From UBA8529 sp964390565 (lineage in GTDB: Bacteria; Bacteroidota; Bacteroidia; Bacteroidales; Tenuifilaceae), in assembly GCA_964390565.1 (NCBI GenBank), contig CAYMII010000003.1, forward strand, positions 1 through 64,000: DNA of 64,000 nt, given 5' to 3'. Position numbers and translations under genes: made by a program. Numbering within the stretch: the first letter of the stretch is position 1; every line of letters starts with the position of its first letter. This document shows positions 34,539-43,619 of this stretch, one piece after another. The notes beneath the pieces were generated by a model. The model was not told the origin of the DNA. It did not search any database and saw only the letters and a program-made list of their open reading frames with translations.

Positions 34539-35306
34539 ATGAGCGCAAACCCTTTCCTCAAAATAGTTCAAATTGTATACTCGGTTATTGTATGGGTAAT
34601 CCTTATTGTATCATGCTTTCCGCTATTTGCAGTTGATTTCATTATTTGGCTTTTCACCTTTTGGTGGGATAAACGTACTTGGCTGCTTCACCGCTATTCA
34701 ATTTTTTGGGCATTGATATTCATCTGGGGGAATCCTCTTTGGAAAATTGATATCAGAGGGCGAAAGAATATCAAAAAAGGAAAAACCTATGTCATAATTT
34801 CAAACCATCAGAGCGCTCTTGATATTGTTGTGCTTTATCGACTTTACACTCACTTTAAATGGGTTGCCAAGCGTGAGCTGTTTAAAGTCCCATTCATTGG
34901 CTGGAACTTAACGCTAAACCGACATGTTGCGGTTGATAGAAGCAATGCACGAAGCGCAGTACAGATGATGCAAAAGTCTATTGTGCACTTAAAACAAGGT
35001 AGTTCAATATTGATTTTTCCAGAAGGAACTCGTTCAGAGGATGGAAAAATAAGACGATTTAAGGATGGTGCATTCATAATTGCTAAAAAAGCCGAAGTCT
35101 CAATTCTGCCTGTAGTTATTAACGGAACGCTCGAAACCCTTCCCAAAAGTGGCTTGATTGGTGGACGACAAGTATTTGACATTCGGGTGCTACCCGAAAT
35201 TCCTTTTGAAGCCTTTAAAGATAAAAGCACCGCCGATATTGCCAAGGAGATGCATGAGCTGCTAACCGAAGAGCATAAAAAGATTGCGCCTAAGTATTAT
35301 AGCTAA
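34539..35306 (+). CDS. plsC: 1-acyl-sn-glycerol-3-phosphate acyltransferase
   Basis: The enzyme acylates lysophosphatidic acid to phosphatidic acid at the inner membrane. The 255-residue protein has N-terminal hydrophobic helices (about 8-70), the catalytic NHQSALD (His90, Asp95), the FPEGTRS motif (about 162-168) and the later GTLETLPKSG region. A consensus promoter lies upstream. It stands alone, with accessory DNA following. Confidence 0.93.
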   Translation: MSANPFLKIVQIVYSVIVWVILIVSCFPLFAVDFIIWLFTFWWDKRTWLLHRYSIFWALIFIWGNPLWKIDIRGRKNIKKGKTYVIISNHQSALDIVVLYRLYTHFKWVAKRELFKVPFIGWNLTLNRHVAVDRSNARSAVQMMQKSIVHLKQGSSILIFPEGTRSEDGKIRRFKDGAFIIAKKAEVSILPVVINGTLETLPKSGLIGGRQVFDIRVLPEIPFEAFKDKSTADIAKEMHELLTEEHKKIAPKYYS

Positions 35307-35461
35307 GTCGAATTAAAACAATTATTTTTAAAAACTGAACGGTTCCGTGGCAAGAAATGTTGGTGAGTTGAAACCGAACATCTATCCACCGTTAGAAACT
35401 AAGTTAAATGCAATAAAAACCCTGCATCTACAAGGTCTAGCCCCAATATTTTTTGCTACGT

Positions 35462-35477
35462 GTTACCTGCTGGGCTT
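35462..35477. repeat. Left copy of inverted repeat bracketing the DUF6602-type gene
   Basis: GTTACCTGCTGGGCTT here matches the complement of AAGCCTTGCAGGTAAC at 36368-36383 at 14 of 16 positions. The stop codon of the enclosed gene begins at the repeat's last base. Confidence 0.6.
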
Positions 35478-36337
35478 TATTCTTCTGTTTCTTTCTTCCT
35501 TCCGTATGCTTTAATGTCAACTCCCATTAATTTAAAGTCTTCATTTGCCATATAATTTGAAATGCTAAATGGTTCAATGTAACATTTATTCAAGTGATCA
35601 ATAAGTTGGTTAAACATCATTGCTAGGCAATTAATACCAGGTTTTTTAATAACTACCCAATTTTCCATAATTGGGTCTTCATCCTCAATTTTAGTATTAA
35701 TTCTTTTATTTATGATTTCGCCATATATCATGTAACCATAATTCAAAACATAAACATCATTTGGTAAATATTTATAACTATCATCAATTAAAACATCATC
35801 AAAATCTTCTTGATCAATTGCGAATAAAAAAGAAAATAGAGGATTCTTATATTTCATATCAGTTCTCATATTGACAATGTCAAATAAACTTGTGTGGTCA
35901 GAAATATTCTCGCCAAATACTGTGTTCTCAACAAGTTTACGATTCATGTCGCATTTTATAAACTTAATTTTTTTTCTAAATTCAAGCAAGTCGTTCTTTC
36001 TGAGTGTTTTTTTTATTTCACCAATTGCTAAAACTGATTCAATTGGATAGAAAATAGTCTCATTATGTGTTTCAAAGAACTTTGGAGTGTTTAGTCTGTC
36101 AAATATTATGATGTCAAGTTGGTTACTAACCTTGCCTTCTGAATTAACAATATGACCTTGTTTAACTAGATATCTTTCAGGTAAAAAAAGACTAATTTTT
36201 TCACGAATTAAGTTTTCAACTTCAGCGCCTGATGCATTAATATCCCCAGCAGAATGTATAGTTCCAGACTTTCTTTTGGCTTCGTTTATTTCACCAATTA
36301 AATTCTCAATGATTGTACGAAATTTTAATTCTTTCAT
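35477..36337 (-). CDS. DUF6602-type protein, probable PD-(D/E)XK nuclease fold
   Basis: In this 286-residue protein, a conserved glutamate region (NASGAEVENLIREKISLFLPERY, about 34-56) is followed by SNQLDIIIFD (Asp75) and SVLAIGEIKKT (Glu107, Lys109), the D...ExK arrangement of restriction-like nucleases. The overall layout (GxxxEN..R, long strand with D, ExK) fits the DUF6602 family found in defence islands and accessory regions. The gene is clearly more A/T-rich than its neighbours (16 of 60 G/C at 35941-36000, against 27 of 60 at 35101-35160 in plsC), lies alone, and is bracketed by inverted repeats, all signs of recent arrival. The substrate is unknown. Confidence 0.65.
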   Translation of the reverse strand: MKELKFRTIIENLIGEINEAKRKSGTIHSAGDINASGAEVENLIREKISLFLPERYLVKQGHIVNSEGKVSNQLDIIIFDRLNTPKFFETHNETIFYPIESVLAIGEIKKTLRKNDLLEFRKKIKFIKCDMNRKLVENTVFGENISDHTSLFDIVNMRTDMKYKNPLFSFLFAIDQEDFDDVLIDDSYKYLPNDVYVLNYGYMIYGEIINKRINTKIEDEDPIMENWVVIKKPGINCLAMMFNQLIDHLNKCYIEPFSISNYMANEDFKLMGVDIKAYGRKKETEE

Positions 36338-36367
36338 AATCTATAAACTAAGAACAATACTGTCAAT

Positions 36368-36383
36368 AAGCCTTGCAGGTAAC
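36368..36383. repeat. Right copy of inverted repeat bracketing the DUF6602-type gene
   Basis: AAGCCTTGCAGGTAAC is the partner of 35462-35477. It lies 31 bp upstream of the start codon of the enclosed gene. Confidence 0.6.
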
Positions 36384-36448
36384 TATTTAATAAATACAAT
36401 TAACTTTCTTCTAGACCAATAAACTTCTCTTAGTGAGACCTTAGTGCA

Positions 36449-36489
36449 CTTAGTGTCTTCGTGGCAAAAATAGCCACAAAGGCACTAAG
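36449..36489. repeat. Intergenic palindrome (CACTAAG/CTTAGTG words)
   Basis: CTTAGTGTCTTCGTGGC (36449-36465) and GCCACAAAGGCACTAAG (36473-36489) form a near-perfect stem around a 7-base loop. Related words occur at 38548-38607, 51003-51080 and 62472-62516. It sits downstream of the phosphatase gene and could end or stabilise its mRNA. Confidence 0.65.
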
Positions 36490-36509
36490 AATCAAAGTGT
36501 CACAAAAAT

Positions 36510-37076
36510 TTACTTAATCCCTTCCTTTATCTTCTCAACATCCACATTCTTGAAATACTCTGGTATATTCTTGTAATACTCGTGAAACCCAAAACCACCA
36601 TTGAGCAATTCGTTCAAGGCATCCTCTTTCTTCCATCCTTGGAATACAATTCTATACATTGCCACAACCACACCTGTCCTATCCGAGCCATGTCGACAAT
36701 GAACGAGCAATGGCTTTGGAGCGCTCTTAATCACCTTAAGGGCTGCAATAATATCTTTATCGGAAACGCTACCAGCGTCCATGGCAACGAGGTAAGGTTT
36801 AATGGGAAGTTTGCCAATGGCCTCATCATCGGTTTCGGTTGTTCGAAGGTTAAGTACACTTTTCAAGCCCATTTTGTTTAGCTCAATAAAAGCTTCCTTA
36901 TCGGGTTGCTCGGAGCGATATAAATCATCGCTAACCTTAAAGAGGTTATCCAACTCATTCGATTTTACGCTAACAGCCCAACTAGTTGGGCGTTGCTTGG
37001 ACTGAGCATCAACAAAATGTTGACCCGAAAATGCAATAAAAAAAACAATTATTAATAGTAAACGACTTCTCATCAC
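36510..37076 (-). CDS. Secreted dual-specificity/tyrosine phosphatase-like protein
   Basis: The 188-residue protein has a signal peptide (about 1-24, MMRSRLLLIIVFFIAFSG...). The cysteine phosphatase loop HCRHGSDRTG (Cys127, Arg133) is complete, and the general-acid region LVAMDAG (about 96-102) is at the expected distance. The fold is the atypical DSP/'tyrosine phosphatase family' type. Being exported, it may act on phosphorylated sugars, inositol phosphates or envelope proteins instead of intracellular phosphotyrosine; the substrate is unknown. It is transcribed divergently from the TCA operon. Confidence 0.85.
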   Translation of the reverse strand: MMRSRLLLIIVFFIAFSGQHFVDAQSKQRPTSWAVSVKSNELDNLFKVSDDLYRSEQPDKEAFIELNKMGLKSVLNLRTTETDDEAIGKLPIKPYLVAMDAGSVSDKDIIAALKVIKSAPKPLLVHCRHGSDRTGVVVAMYRIVFQGWKKEDALNELLNGGFGFHEYYKNIPEYFKNVDVEKIKEGIK

Positions 37077-37214
37077 TGTATATGTTAATGATTATGATGT
37101 GAATGTAATAATAAAATGAATATCGGGCAAAAGTTAAACAAAAGCTTAAATTATCTGTTTGAGATATTGCGACTTTCAATAAACAAAATTATTAAACAAG
37201 ATCAAACTTTTTTT

Positions 37215-38537
37215 ATGAAGCACGATATTTTAATTGTTGGAGGAGGAGTAAGCGGTACAGCGCTACTTTACACATTAAGCAAATACACTAATGTTAAAAA
37301 CATTGGGTTAATCGAAAAGTACTCCGACTTTGGTTTGGTAAACTCAGCCTCAACCATGAACAGCCAAACGCTTCATTTTGGCGATATTGAGACCAATTAC
37401 ACTTTGGAGAAAGCACGAAAGACAAAACGAAGTGCTGATATGGTGATGAAATATCTGATAAATGAAAAATTTAAGGATTGTAAGTGTAACTATTTCATCA
37501 AAGTTCCCAAGATGGTTCTCGCTGTTGGGAAGGAACAAGTTGACACATTGCGCGAACGATACAAATCGTTTAGCCAGCTCTTTCCTAATTTGAGGATGAT
37601 TGAAAGGGAAGAAATTGGCAGAATTGAGCCACGAGTTTTAGAAGGGCGCGATCCAAATCAAGAAATTTTAGCCCTTGTAACTGAGGATGGCTATACCGTT
37701 GACTTTGGACGATTGAGTCACTGCTTTGTTGATCATGCTAAAGAGGCTAATCCCGATATTTCATTCTATCTAAATACGAAAGTCAGCAAAATCATCAAAA
37801 ACAGCGATGGATTTAAGGTTTTTACAAACAATGGTGAATTTGAAGCGAAAGCAATTGTAATTGCAGCAGGAAGCCATAGTCTAAAGATTGCCAAATCACT
37901 TGGCTATGGCAAGAGTTACTCAATACTTTCAATGTCCGGCAGCTTTTATACGGGACCAAAAGTGCTCAACGGGAAGGTTTACACCATGCAGAATGCAAAG
38001 TTACCCTTTGCTGCAATCCATGGCGACCCTGAGGTACATGACGAAAACACAACGAGATTTGGGCCTACCGCTAAGCCAATATTTTTATTGGAGAGATACA
38101 ACTATTCAACCTTTTGGGAGTACTGGAAAACCTTTGGGTTAGGCCTTAAACCGATAGCGAGCATACTAAATATCCTTTTCGATAGGGTTATTTTCAACTA
38201 CATTATTAAGAATGTTGTTTATGATATGCCATCCATCGGGAAACGTCAGTTTTTAAAGGAGATTAAAAAGATAGTTCCAAATATTAAATTGGATGAAATC
38301 AGCTTTGCCAAAGGGATTGGCGGAACACGCCCTCAAATAATAAACAATGCCACACGAAAATTAGAAATGGGCGAGGCGAAAATTGTTGGCGAAAAGATAA
38401 TATTCAACATCACCCCGTCGCCCGGTGCTTCAACTTGTTTAGGTAATGCATTTGAGGATACCCAAAGGTTAATGGAATTCCTCGACAATAAATTCACTTT
38501 CAACAGCGAGCAATTCGAAAAGGATTTGGTGCTATGA
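37215..38537 (+). CDS. FAD-dependent oxidoreductase, probable malate:quinone oxidoreductase
   Basis: I start it at 37215 (MKHDILIVGGGVSGTALLYTL, 440 residues); the frame extends to 37116 but the extra 33 residues are not family-like. The N-terminal GxGxxG FAD motif is followed by NSASTMNSQTLHFGDIETNYTL and late IGGTRPQII segments typical of the Mqo/L-2-hydroxyacid oxidase group. It lies 90 bp before aconitase, isocitrate dehydrogenase and citrate synthase, which supports malate oxidation to oxaloacetate with electrons to quinone. L-2-hydroxyglutarate oxidase is the main alternative. Confidence 0.7.
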   Translation: MKHDILIVGGGVSGTALLYTLSKYTNVKNIGLIEKYSDFGLVNSASTMNSQTLHFGDIETNYTLEKARKTKRSADMVMKYLINEKFKDCKCNYFIKVPKMVLAVGKEQVDTLRERYKSFSQLFPNLRMIEREEIGRIEPRVLEGRDPNQEILALVTEDGYTVDFGRLSHCFVDHAKEANPDISFYLNTKVSKIIKNSDGFKVFTNNGEFEAKAIVIAAGSHSLKIAKSLGYGKSYSILSMSGSFYTGPKVLNGKVYTMQNAKLPFAAIHGDPEVHDENTTRFGPTAKPIFLLERYNYSTFWEYWKTFGLGLKPIASILNILFDRVIFNYIIKNVVYDMPSIGKRQFLKEIKKIVPNIKLDEISFAKGIGGTRPQIINNATRKLEMGEAKIVGEKIIFNITPSPGASTCLGNAFEDTQRLMEFLDNKFTFNSEQFEKDLVL

Positions 38538-38547
38538 TAATTAAACC

Positions 38548-38607
38548 GCAAAGTTCGCTAAGGATCTTGGCGTTCTTTGCGTAAACTTTTGTGCTCTTAG
38601 CGGTTAA
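38548..38607. repeat. Intergenic palindrome before acnA (CGCAAAG words)
   Basis: AACCGCAAAG near 38546 and the GCGGTTAA ending near 38606 form the outer arms. The internal TTGGCGTTCTTTGCG shares the CGCAAAG word with the repeat at 62472-62516. Confidence 0.5.
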
Positions 38608-38627
38608 ATTTTTAATAAATCACAGAT

Positions 38628-40889
38628 ATGATATTCGATCTAGATATGATAAAATCGTTTTACAATGGGTTACCCAGCGTAATATCGAAGGTAAAAAAAG
38701 AGCTAAACAAACCGTTAACGCTTAGCGAGAAGATTCTCTACAGCCATCTTTTCGAACCTAACAAAATATCATCGTTTAAGCGAGGTGTCGACTATGTCGA
38801 TTTTGCACCCAATAGGGTTGCCATGCAGGATGCAACGGCGCAAATGGCGCTTTTGCAATTTATTCAGGCTGGCAAAGACAAAACCGCCGTTCCATCATCG
38901 GTGCACTGCGACCACCTAATAATGGCAAAACTCGGCTCAGTAGCCGATTTAAATACTTCCAACGTCACCAACAAAGAGGTTTACGATTTCTTGAGTAGCA
39001 TTTGTGATAAGTACGATATTGGCTTTTGGAAACCCGGAGCAGGAATTATCCACCAAATAGTTTTAGAGAATTATGCATTTCCTGGTGGGATGATGGTTGG
39101 CACCGATTCGCATACTGTAAACGCAGGCGGATTGGGAATGATAGCCATTGGTGTTGGTGGTGCCGATGCCGTTGATGTTATGTCGGGAATGGGATGGGAA
39201 CTAAAATTCCCAAAGCTAATTGGAGTTAAGCTTACTGGAAGACTAAACGGCTGGACATCAGCAAAGGATATCATCCTAAAAGTATCAGGATTGCTAACCG
39301 TTAAAGGTGGCACAGGCCATATCATCGAGTATTTTGGTGAAGGCGCACAATCACTATCGTGTACCGGAAAAGCAACTATATGTAATATGGGTGCTGAGGT
39401 TGGTGCAACTTGCTCAATATTTGGGTACGACGAGTCAATGGCTAAGTACCTTACTGCAACTGGTCGTAAGGAGGTTGCCGATTTAGCATCGAACATTAAA
39501 GAGCATCTAACTGCTGATGCTGAAACTTATGCAAATCCTGAAAAATATTTCGATCAGGTTATTGAGATAAACCTTACGGAACTTGCTCCATATATCAATG
39601 GCCCATTTACACCAGACTTAGCAACTCCAATTTCAGAGATGAAAGAGGTTGCCACCAAAAATGGATGGCCATTAAAAGTCGAAGTTGGATTAATTGGCTC
39701 GTGTACTAACTCATCGTACGAGGATTTATCGCGAGCAGCATCCATTGCAAAAGATGCAATGGAAAAGGGCCTGCTTGCCAAATCAATGTTTACCATTACA
39801 CCGGGCTCGGAGCAAATACGCTCAATTGCCGAGCGTGATGGCTTACTAAAAACATTTGAAAACATTGGCGGTAAAGTATTCGCAAATGCCTGCGGTCCTT
39901 GTATTGGGCAGTGGGATCGCGATGGGGCTGACAAAAAGGAGGTTAACACGGTAATCCACTCGTTTAACCGAAACTTTGCAAAGAGGACTGATGGTAACCC
40001 CAACACGCATGCATTCGTAGCTTCACCCGAGATTGTAACAGCACTGGCCATTGCAGGCGATTTAACATTTAACCCATTAACCGATACGCTTATCAACTCA
40101 AAGGGCGAAAAGGTTAAACTTGCCGAACCCCAAGGGTTTGATATTCCGCCTAAAGGATTTACAGGCGACGATAGCGGTTTTCAGAAACCATCAACGGATA
40201 AGAGTAATATATCAATAGCTATCGATCCAAAATCTGATAGACTACAGGTTCTTGAGCCTTTCGAAAAATGGGATGGCAAGGACTACATCGGATTGCCCCT
40301 ACTCATCAAAGCAAAAGGTAAATGCACAACCGATCATATTTCGATGGCTGGAGTTTGGCTCAAGTACCGCGGACATCTCGATAACATATCGAATAACTAC
40401 ATGATTGGCGCTGTTAACGCTTTCAACGATGAAACGAACAATGTTTTCAATCAGCTAAATAAAAAATATGAACCCGTTCCAACTGTTGCACGTGCATACA
40501 AGGCAGCAGGATTGGGCTCAATCGTTGTTGGCGAGGAAAACCTAGGCGAAGGCTCATCGCGCGAACATGCTGCAATGGAACCTCGATTCCTCAACGTTAA
40601 AGCGGTTTTGGTAAAATCGTTTGCACGTATACACGAAACAAACCTTAAAAAGCAAGGAATATTAGCATTAACCTTTGCCAACAAGGATGATTACAACAAA
40701 ATAAAGGAAAAGGATAAGATTGATATTGTTGGGTTAAACGAATTTGCACCTGACAAACCAATAAAAATAATCCTAAACCATTATAGCGGTGAACGCGAGA
40801 TTATCTATGCAAACCACACGTTCAATCAATCGCAAATTGAGTGGTTTAAGGCAGGTAGTGCATTGAATTTAATTAGAGAGCAGGCATAA
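38628..40889 (+). CDS. acnA: Aconitate hydratase
   Basis: The enzyme interconverts citrate and isocitrate through cis-aconitate. The 753 residues are close to the mitochondrial-type enzyme, shorter than E. coli AcnA. The three 4Fe-4S ligands lie in GSCTNSSYEDL (one Cys) and NACGPCIGQW (two Cys). DSHT in GTDSHTVNAGGLG and the swivel domain with GEGSSREHAAMEPRFL (about 643-658) complete the active site. It is cotranscribed with icd and gltA by spacing and direction. Confidence 0.96.
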   Translation: MIFDLDMIKSFYNGLPSVISKVKKELNKPLTLSEKILYSHLFEPNKISSFKRGVDYVDFAPNRVAMQDATAQMALLQFIQAGKDKTAVPSSVHCDHLIMAKLGSVADLNTSNVTNKEVYDFLSSICDKYDIGFWKPGAGIIHQIVLENYAFPGGMMVGTDSHTVNAGGLGMIAIGVGGADAVDVMSGMGWELKFPKLIGVKLTGRLNGWTSAKDIILKVSGLLTVKGGTGHIIEYFGEGAQSLSCTGKATICNMGAEVGATCSIFGYDESMAKYLTATGRKEVADLASNIKEHLTADAETYANPEKYFDQVIEINLTELAPYINGPFTPDLATPISEMKEVATKNGWPLKVEVGLIGSCTNSSYEDLSRAASIAKDAMEKGLLAKSMFTITPGSEQIRSIAERDGLLKTFENIGGKVFANACGPCIGQWDRDGADKKEVNTVIHSFNRNFAKRTDGNPNTHAFVASPEIVTALAIAGDLTFNPLTDTLINSKGEKVKLAEPQGFDIPPKGFTGDDSGFQKPSTDKSNISIAIDPKSDRLQVLEPFEKWDGKDYIGLPLLIKAKGKCTTDHISMAGVWLKYRGHLDNISNNYMIGAVNAFNDETNNVFNQLNKKYEPVPTVARAYKAAGLGSIVVGEENLGEGSSREHAAMEPRFLNVKAVLVKSFARIHETNLKKQGILALTFANKDDYNKIKEKDKIDIVGLNEFAPDKPIKIILNHYSGEREIIYANHTFNQSQIEWFKAGSALNLIREQA

Positions 40890-40935
40890 AAAGTGACAAA
40901 CTAAATACTATACACGATAAACTAAACACAACACT

Positions 40936-42207
40936 ATGGAGGCAGAAAAAATCAAAATTGTCGACGGGAAATTGGTTGTTCCCAACTATCCTATAATCCC
41001 TTTCATCGAAGGTGATGGGATTGGCCCAGATATTTGGAGAGCATCTGTTAGGATTTTCGATGCTGCCGTAGATAAAGTATTCAATGGCAAAAAGCGGGTG
41101 GCTTGGAAGGAGGTACTTGCCGGAGAAAAAGCCTTTATCAAAACTGGCAACTGGCTTCCCGACGAAACGCTTACTGTTTTTAAGGAATACCTTGTAGGTA
41201 TCAAAGGACCATTAACCACACCTATTGGTGGCGGAATGCGCTCACTAAACGTGGCTTTGCGTCAAGAGTTGGATCTATATACCTGCTACAGACCCGTTCG
41301 GTATTTTGCAGGAGTTCCAAGTCCTGTAAAGAGGCCAGAGCTAGTTGATATGCACATTTTCCGCGAGAATACCGAGGATATTTATGCTGGTATTGAGTAT
41401 ATGCATGGCACACCTGAGGCCGAAAAAATCAAGAAATTCCTTCTTGAGGAGATGAAGGTGAAATCAATTCGTTTCCCCAAAACAGCATCTATAGGCATTA
41501 AACCCGTTTCACTAGAGGGAACCGAGCGATTAGTTCGTCAGGCGATAAAGTTTGCTATTGACCGTAAACTACCATCCGTAACTCTTGTACACAAAGGGAA
41601 TATAATGAAATTCACCGAAGGTGCATTCATGAAATGGGGTTACGCCCTTGCCGAACGCGAGTTTGGTGATAAAGTTTTCACTTGGAATCAGCATAAGAAG
41701 ATTCAAGACGAAAAGGGTGAAGCTGCAGCAAACGAAGCGCTTAAAGCAGCCGAAACTGCTGGCAAAGTCATCATCAAAGATTCTATTGCCGACGCTTTCC
41801 TTCAGCAAATTCTTCTTCGCCCTGCAGAGTATTCTGTTATCGCTACGCTTAACCTGAATGGCGATTACATTTCCGATGCGCTAGCAGCTATTGTTGGCGG
41901 CATTGGTATTGCTCCCGGTGGAAACATCAACTACGAAACGGGTCACGCCATTTTTGAGGCAACCCATGGTACCGCTCCAAAATATGCCGATCAGGATAAA
42001 GTTAACCCGGGTTCAGTAGTCCTTTCAGGTGCTTTGATGTTTGAGCATATTGGCTGGGACGAGGTAGCCAAGGCTATTTATAGCGCTCTTGAGAAAACCA
42101 TCCTTAGCAAAAAGGTAACCTACGATTTTCATAGGCTTACTGAAAATGCTACCCTGCTTAAAACATCGGAATTTGCAGATGAAATCATTTCAAACCTTAA
42201 ATCATAA
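40936..42207 (+). CDS. icd: NADP-dependent isocitrate dehydrogenase
   Basis: The enzyme converts isocitrate to 2-oxoglutarate with CO2 release. The 423-residue protein is of the E. coli type: IPFIEGDGIGPDIWRAS (about 22-38), substrate-binding GGGMRSLNVALRQ with the regulatory Ser, and HGTAPKYADQDKVNPGSV, whose Lys-Tyr pair marks NADP use. It starts 46 bp after acnA and is followed by gltA after 19 bp. It gives the cell NADPH and the glutamate precursor. Confidence 0.96.
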   Translation: MEAEKIKIVDGKLVVPNYPIIPFIEGDGIGPDIWRASVRIFDAAVDKVFNGKKRVAWKEVLAGEKAFIKTGNWLPDETLTVFKEYLVGIKGPLTTPIGGGMRSLNVALRQELDLYTCYRPVRYFAGVPSPVKRPELVDMHIFRENTEDIYAGIEYMHGTPEAEKIKKFLLEEMKVKSIRFPKTASIGIKPVSLEGTERLVRQAIKFAIDRKLPSVTLVHKGNIMKFTEGAFMKWGYALAEREFGDKVFTWNQHKKIQDEKGEAAANEALKAAETAGKVIIKDSIADAFLQQILLRPAEYSVIATLNLNGDYISDALAAIVGGIGIAPGGNINYETGHAIFEATHGTAPKYADQDKVNPGSVVLSGALMFEHIGWDEVAKAIYSALEKTILSKKVTYDFHRLTENATLLKTSEFADEIISNLKS

Positions 42208-42226
42208 CCATCAAATTTTTTGAATT

Positions 42227-43597
42227 ATGGAAGACAAAAAATTCTTAGGTCAGCTCAACGATTCCATCAAGCAGTCATGCCAAATTGATAACGAACTTTT
42301 CGAAAAGTTTGATGTTAAACGCGGTTTAAGGAATAAGGATGGGACAGGCGTGCTTGTTGGTCTTACCAATATTGGTGAAGTTGTTGGGTACAAAAAAGAA
42401 AACGATAAAGTAGTTGCCATTCCTGGCCGCTTGCTCTATCGAGGTATCGATATTGAGGACATTACTATTGGGTTCCAAAAGGAAGATCGCCATGGTTTCG
42501 ACGAAACTGTTTTCCTTCTTTTAACAGGGAAATTGCCCAACTCGGAGGAACTAGAGAAGTTCTCGGCTCATATGGCATCGCTTAGGGCATTGCCCGATAG
42601 CTTTATCAAGGATATGATCCTTTCGATGAAAGGTAAGGATGTGCTTAACATGCTTGCCCGCTCGGTACTTGGATTGTACATCCTCGATGATGATCCCGAT
42701 AACCTTACGCTTCCAAACATGATTCAGCAAACGCTGAACATTATTGCCAAGTTCCCATCAATCATTGCTTACTCCTATCAAGCATTTAGCCATGCATACC
42801 AGGGTCGTACTCTGATGATTCGATATCCAAAGGAGAATCTTACAACTGCCGAGAACTTCCTATACATGGTTAAAGGCGAATGCTCGCGCTATACAAAGCT
42901 CGAGGCCGACTTGCTCGATTTAGCCCTTGTGCTTCATGCTGAACACGGTGGTGGTAACAACTCAACTTTTACCATTAGGGTAACCAGCTCGAGCGAAACT
43001 GATATCTATTCGGCAGTTACATCGGCAATTGCATCGCTTAAAGGTCCTCTTCACGGAGGTGCAAACCTTAAAGTGCTAGACATGATGGATGATCTAAAAA
43101 CCAATGTAACAAATTGGAAAGATCAAAAGGAAGTTGAAGCATATCTTCTAAAGATTTTGAATAAACAGGCTTTCGATAAAACCGGAAAGATTTATGGTAT
43201 CGGTCACGCTGTTTACACTATCTCCGACCCACGTGCTGCCCTTTTAAAAGAGAAAGCACGAGAACTTGCCATTGAGAAAAACAGACTCGAGGAGTTCCTA
43301 CTCTACGAAATGGTAGAACAGATTACTCCTACTGTTTTCAAAATCTTTAAAGGCGAACAGCGCGAGAAGGTGGTTTGTATAAACGTCGATTTTTACTCAG
43401 GCTTTGTATATTCCTGCATTGGAATTCCAAAGGAACTATTCACACCGCTATTCGCAATGGCGCGTATTTCGGGTTGGTGTACACACCGCATCGAGGAGCT
43501 AACCTTCTCTGCAAAGCGTATCATCCGTCCTGCATTTAAAAATGTTTACGGCAAGCAGGAGTACATCCCAATTGCCGATAGGCACGAACATATTTAA
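42227..43597 (+). CDS. gltA: Citrate synthase
   Basis: The enzyme condenses oxaloacetate and acetyl-CoA. The 456-residue protein has an N-terminal extension (about 1-50) before the core; the active-site histidines lie in LHAEHGGGNNSTFTIRV (about 237-253) and YGIGHAVYTISDPRA (about 323-337), with the CoA/aspartate region and arginines (RISGWCTHRIEEL) at the end. 2-Methylcitrate synthase is possible in principle, but the adjacent acnA and icd favour citrate. A TPR gene follows after 22 bp. Confidence 0.94.
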   Translation: MEDKKFLGQLNDSIKQSCQIDNELFEKFDVKRGLRNKDGTGVLVGLTNIGEVVGYKKENDKVVAIPGRLLYRGIDIEDITIGFQKEDRHGFDETVFLLLTGKLPNSEELEKFSAHMASLRALPDSFIKDMILSMKGKDVLNMLARSVLGLYILDDDPDNLTLPNMIQQTLNIIAKFPSIIAYSYQAFSHAYQGRTLMIRYPKENLTTAENFLYMVKGECSRYTKLEADLLDLALVLHAEHGGGNNSTFTIRVTSSSETDIYSAVTSAIASLKGPLHGGANLKVLDMMDDLKTNVTNWKDQKEVEAYLLKILNKQAFDKTGKIYGIGHAVYTISDPRAALLKEKARELAIEKNRLEEFLLYEMVEQITPTVFKIFKGEQREKVVCINVDFYSGFVYSCIGIPKELFTPLFAMARISGWCTHRIEELTFSAKRIIRPAFKNVYGKQEYIPIADRHEHI

Positions 43598-43619
43598 AAA
43601 ACCATTAAAATTTTGCATT

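Noticed and set aside
34850..35245. 131-codon minus-strand frame inside plsC
   Set aside because: It covers the conserved acyltransferase motifs in antisense and shows no domain of its own.
39554..40096. 180-codon minus-strand frame inside acnA
   Set aside because: It is fully antisense to conserved aconitase sequence; its apparent length follows from codon usage of acnA.
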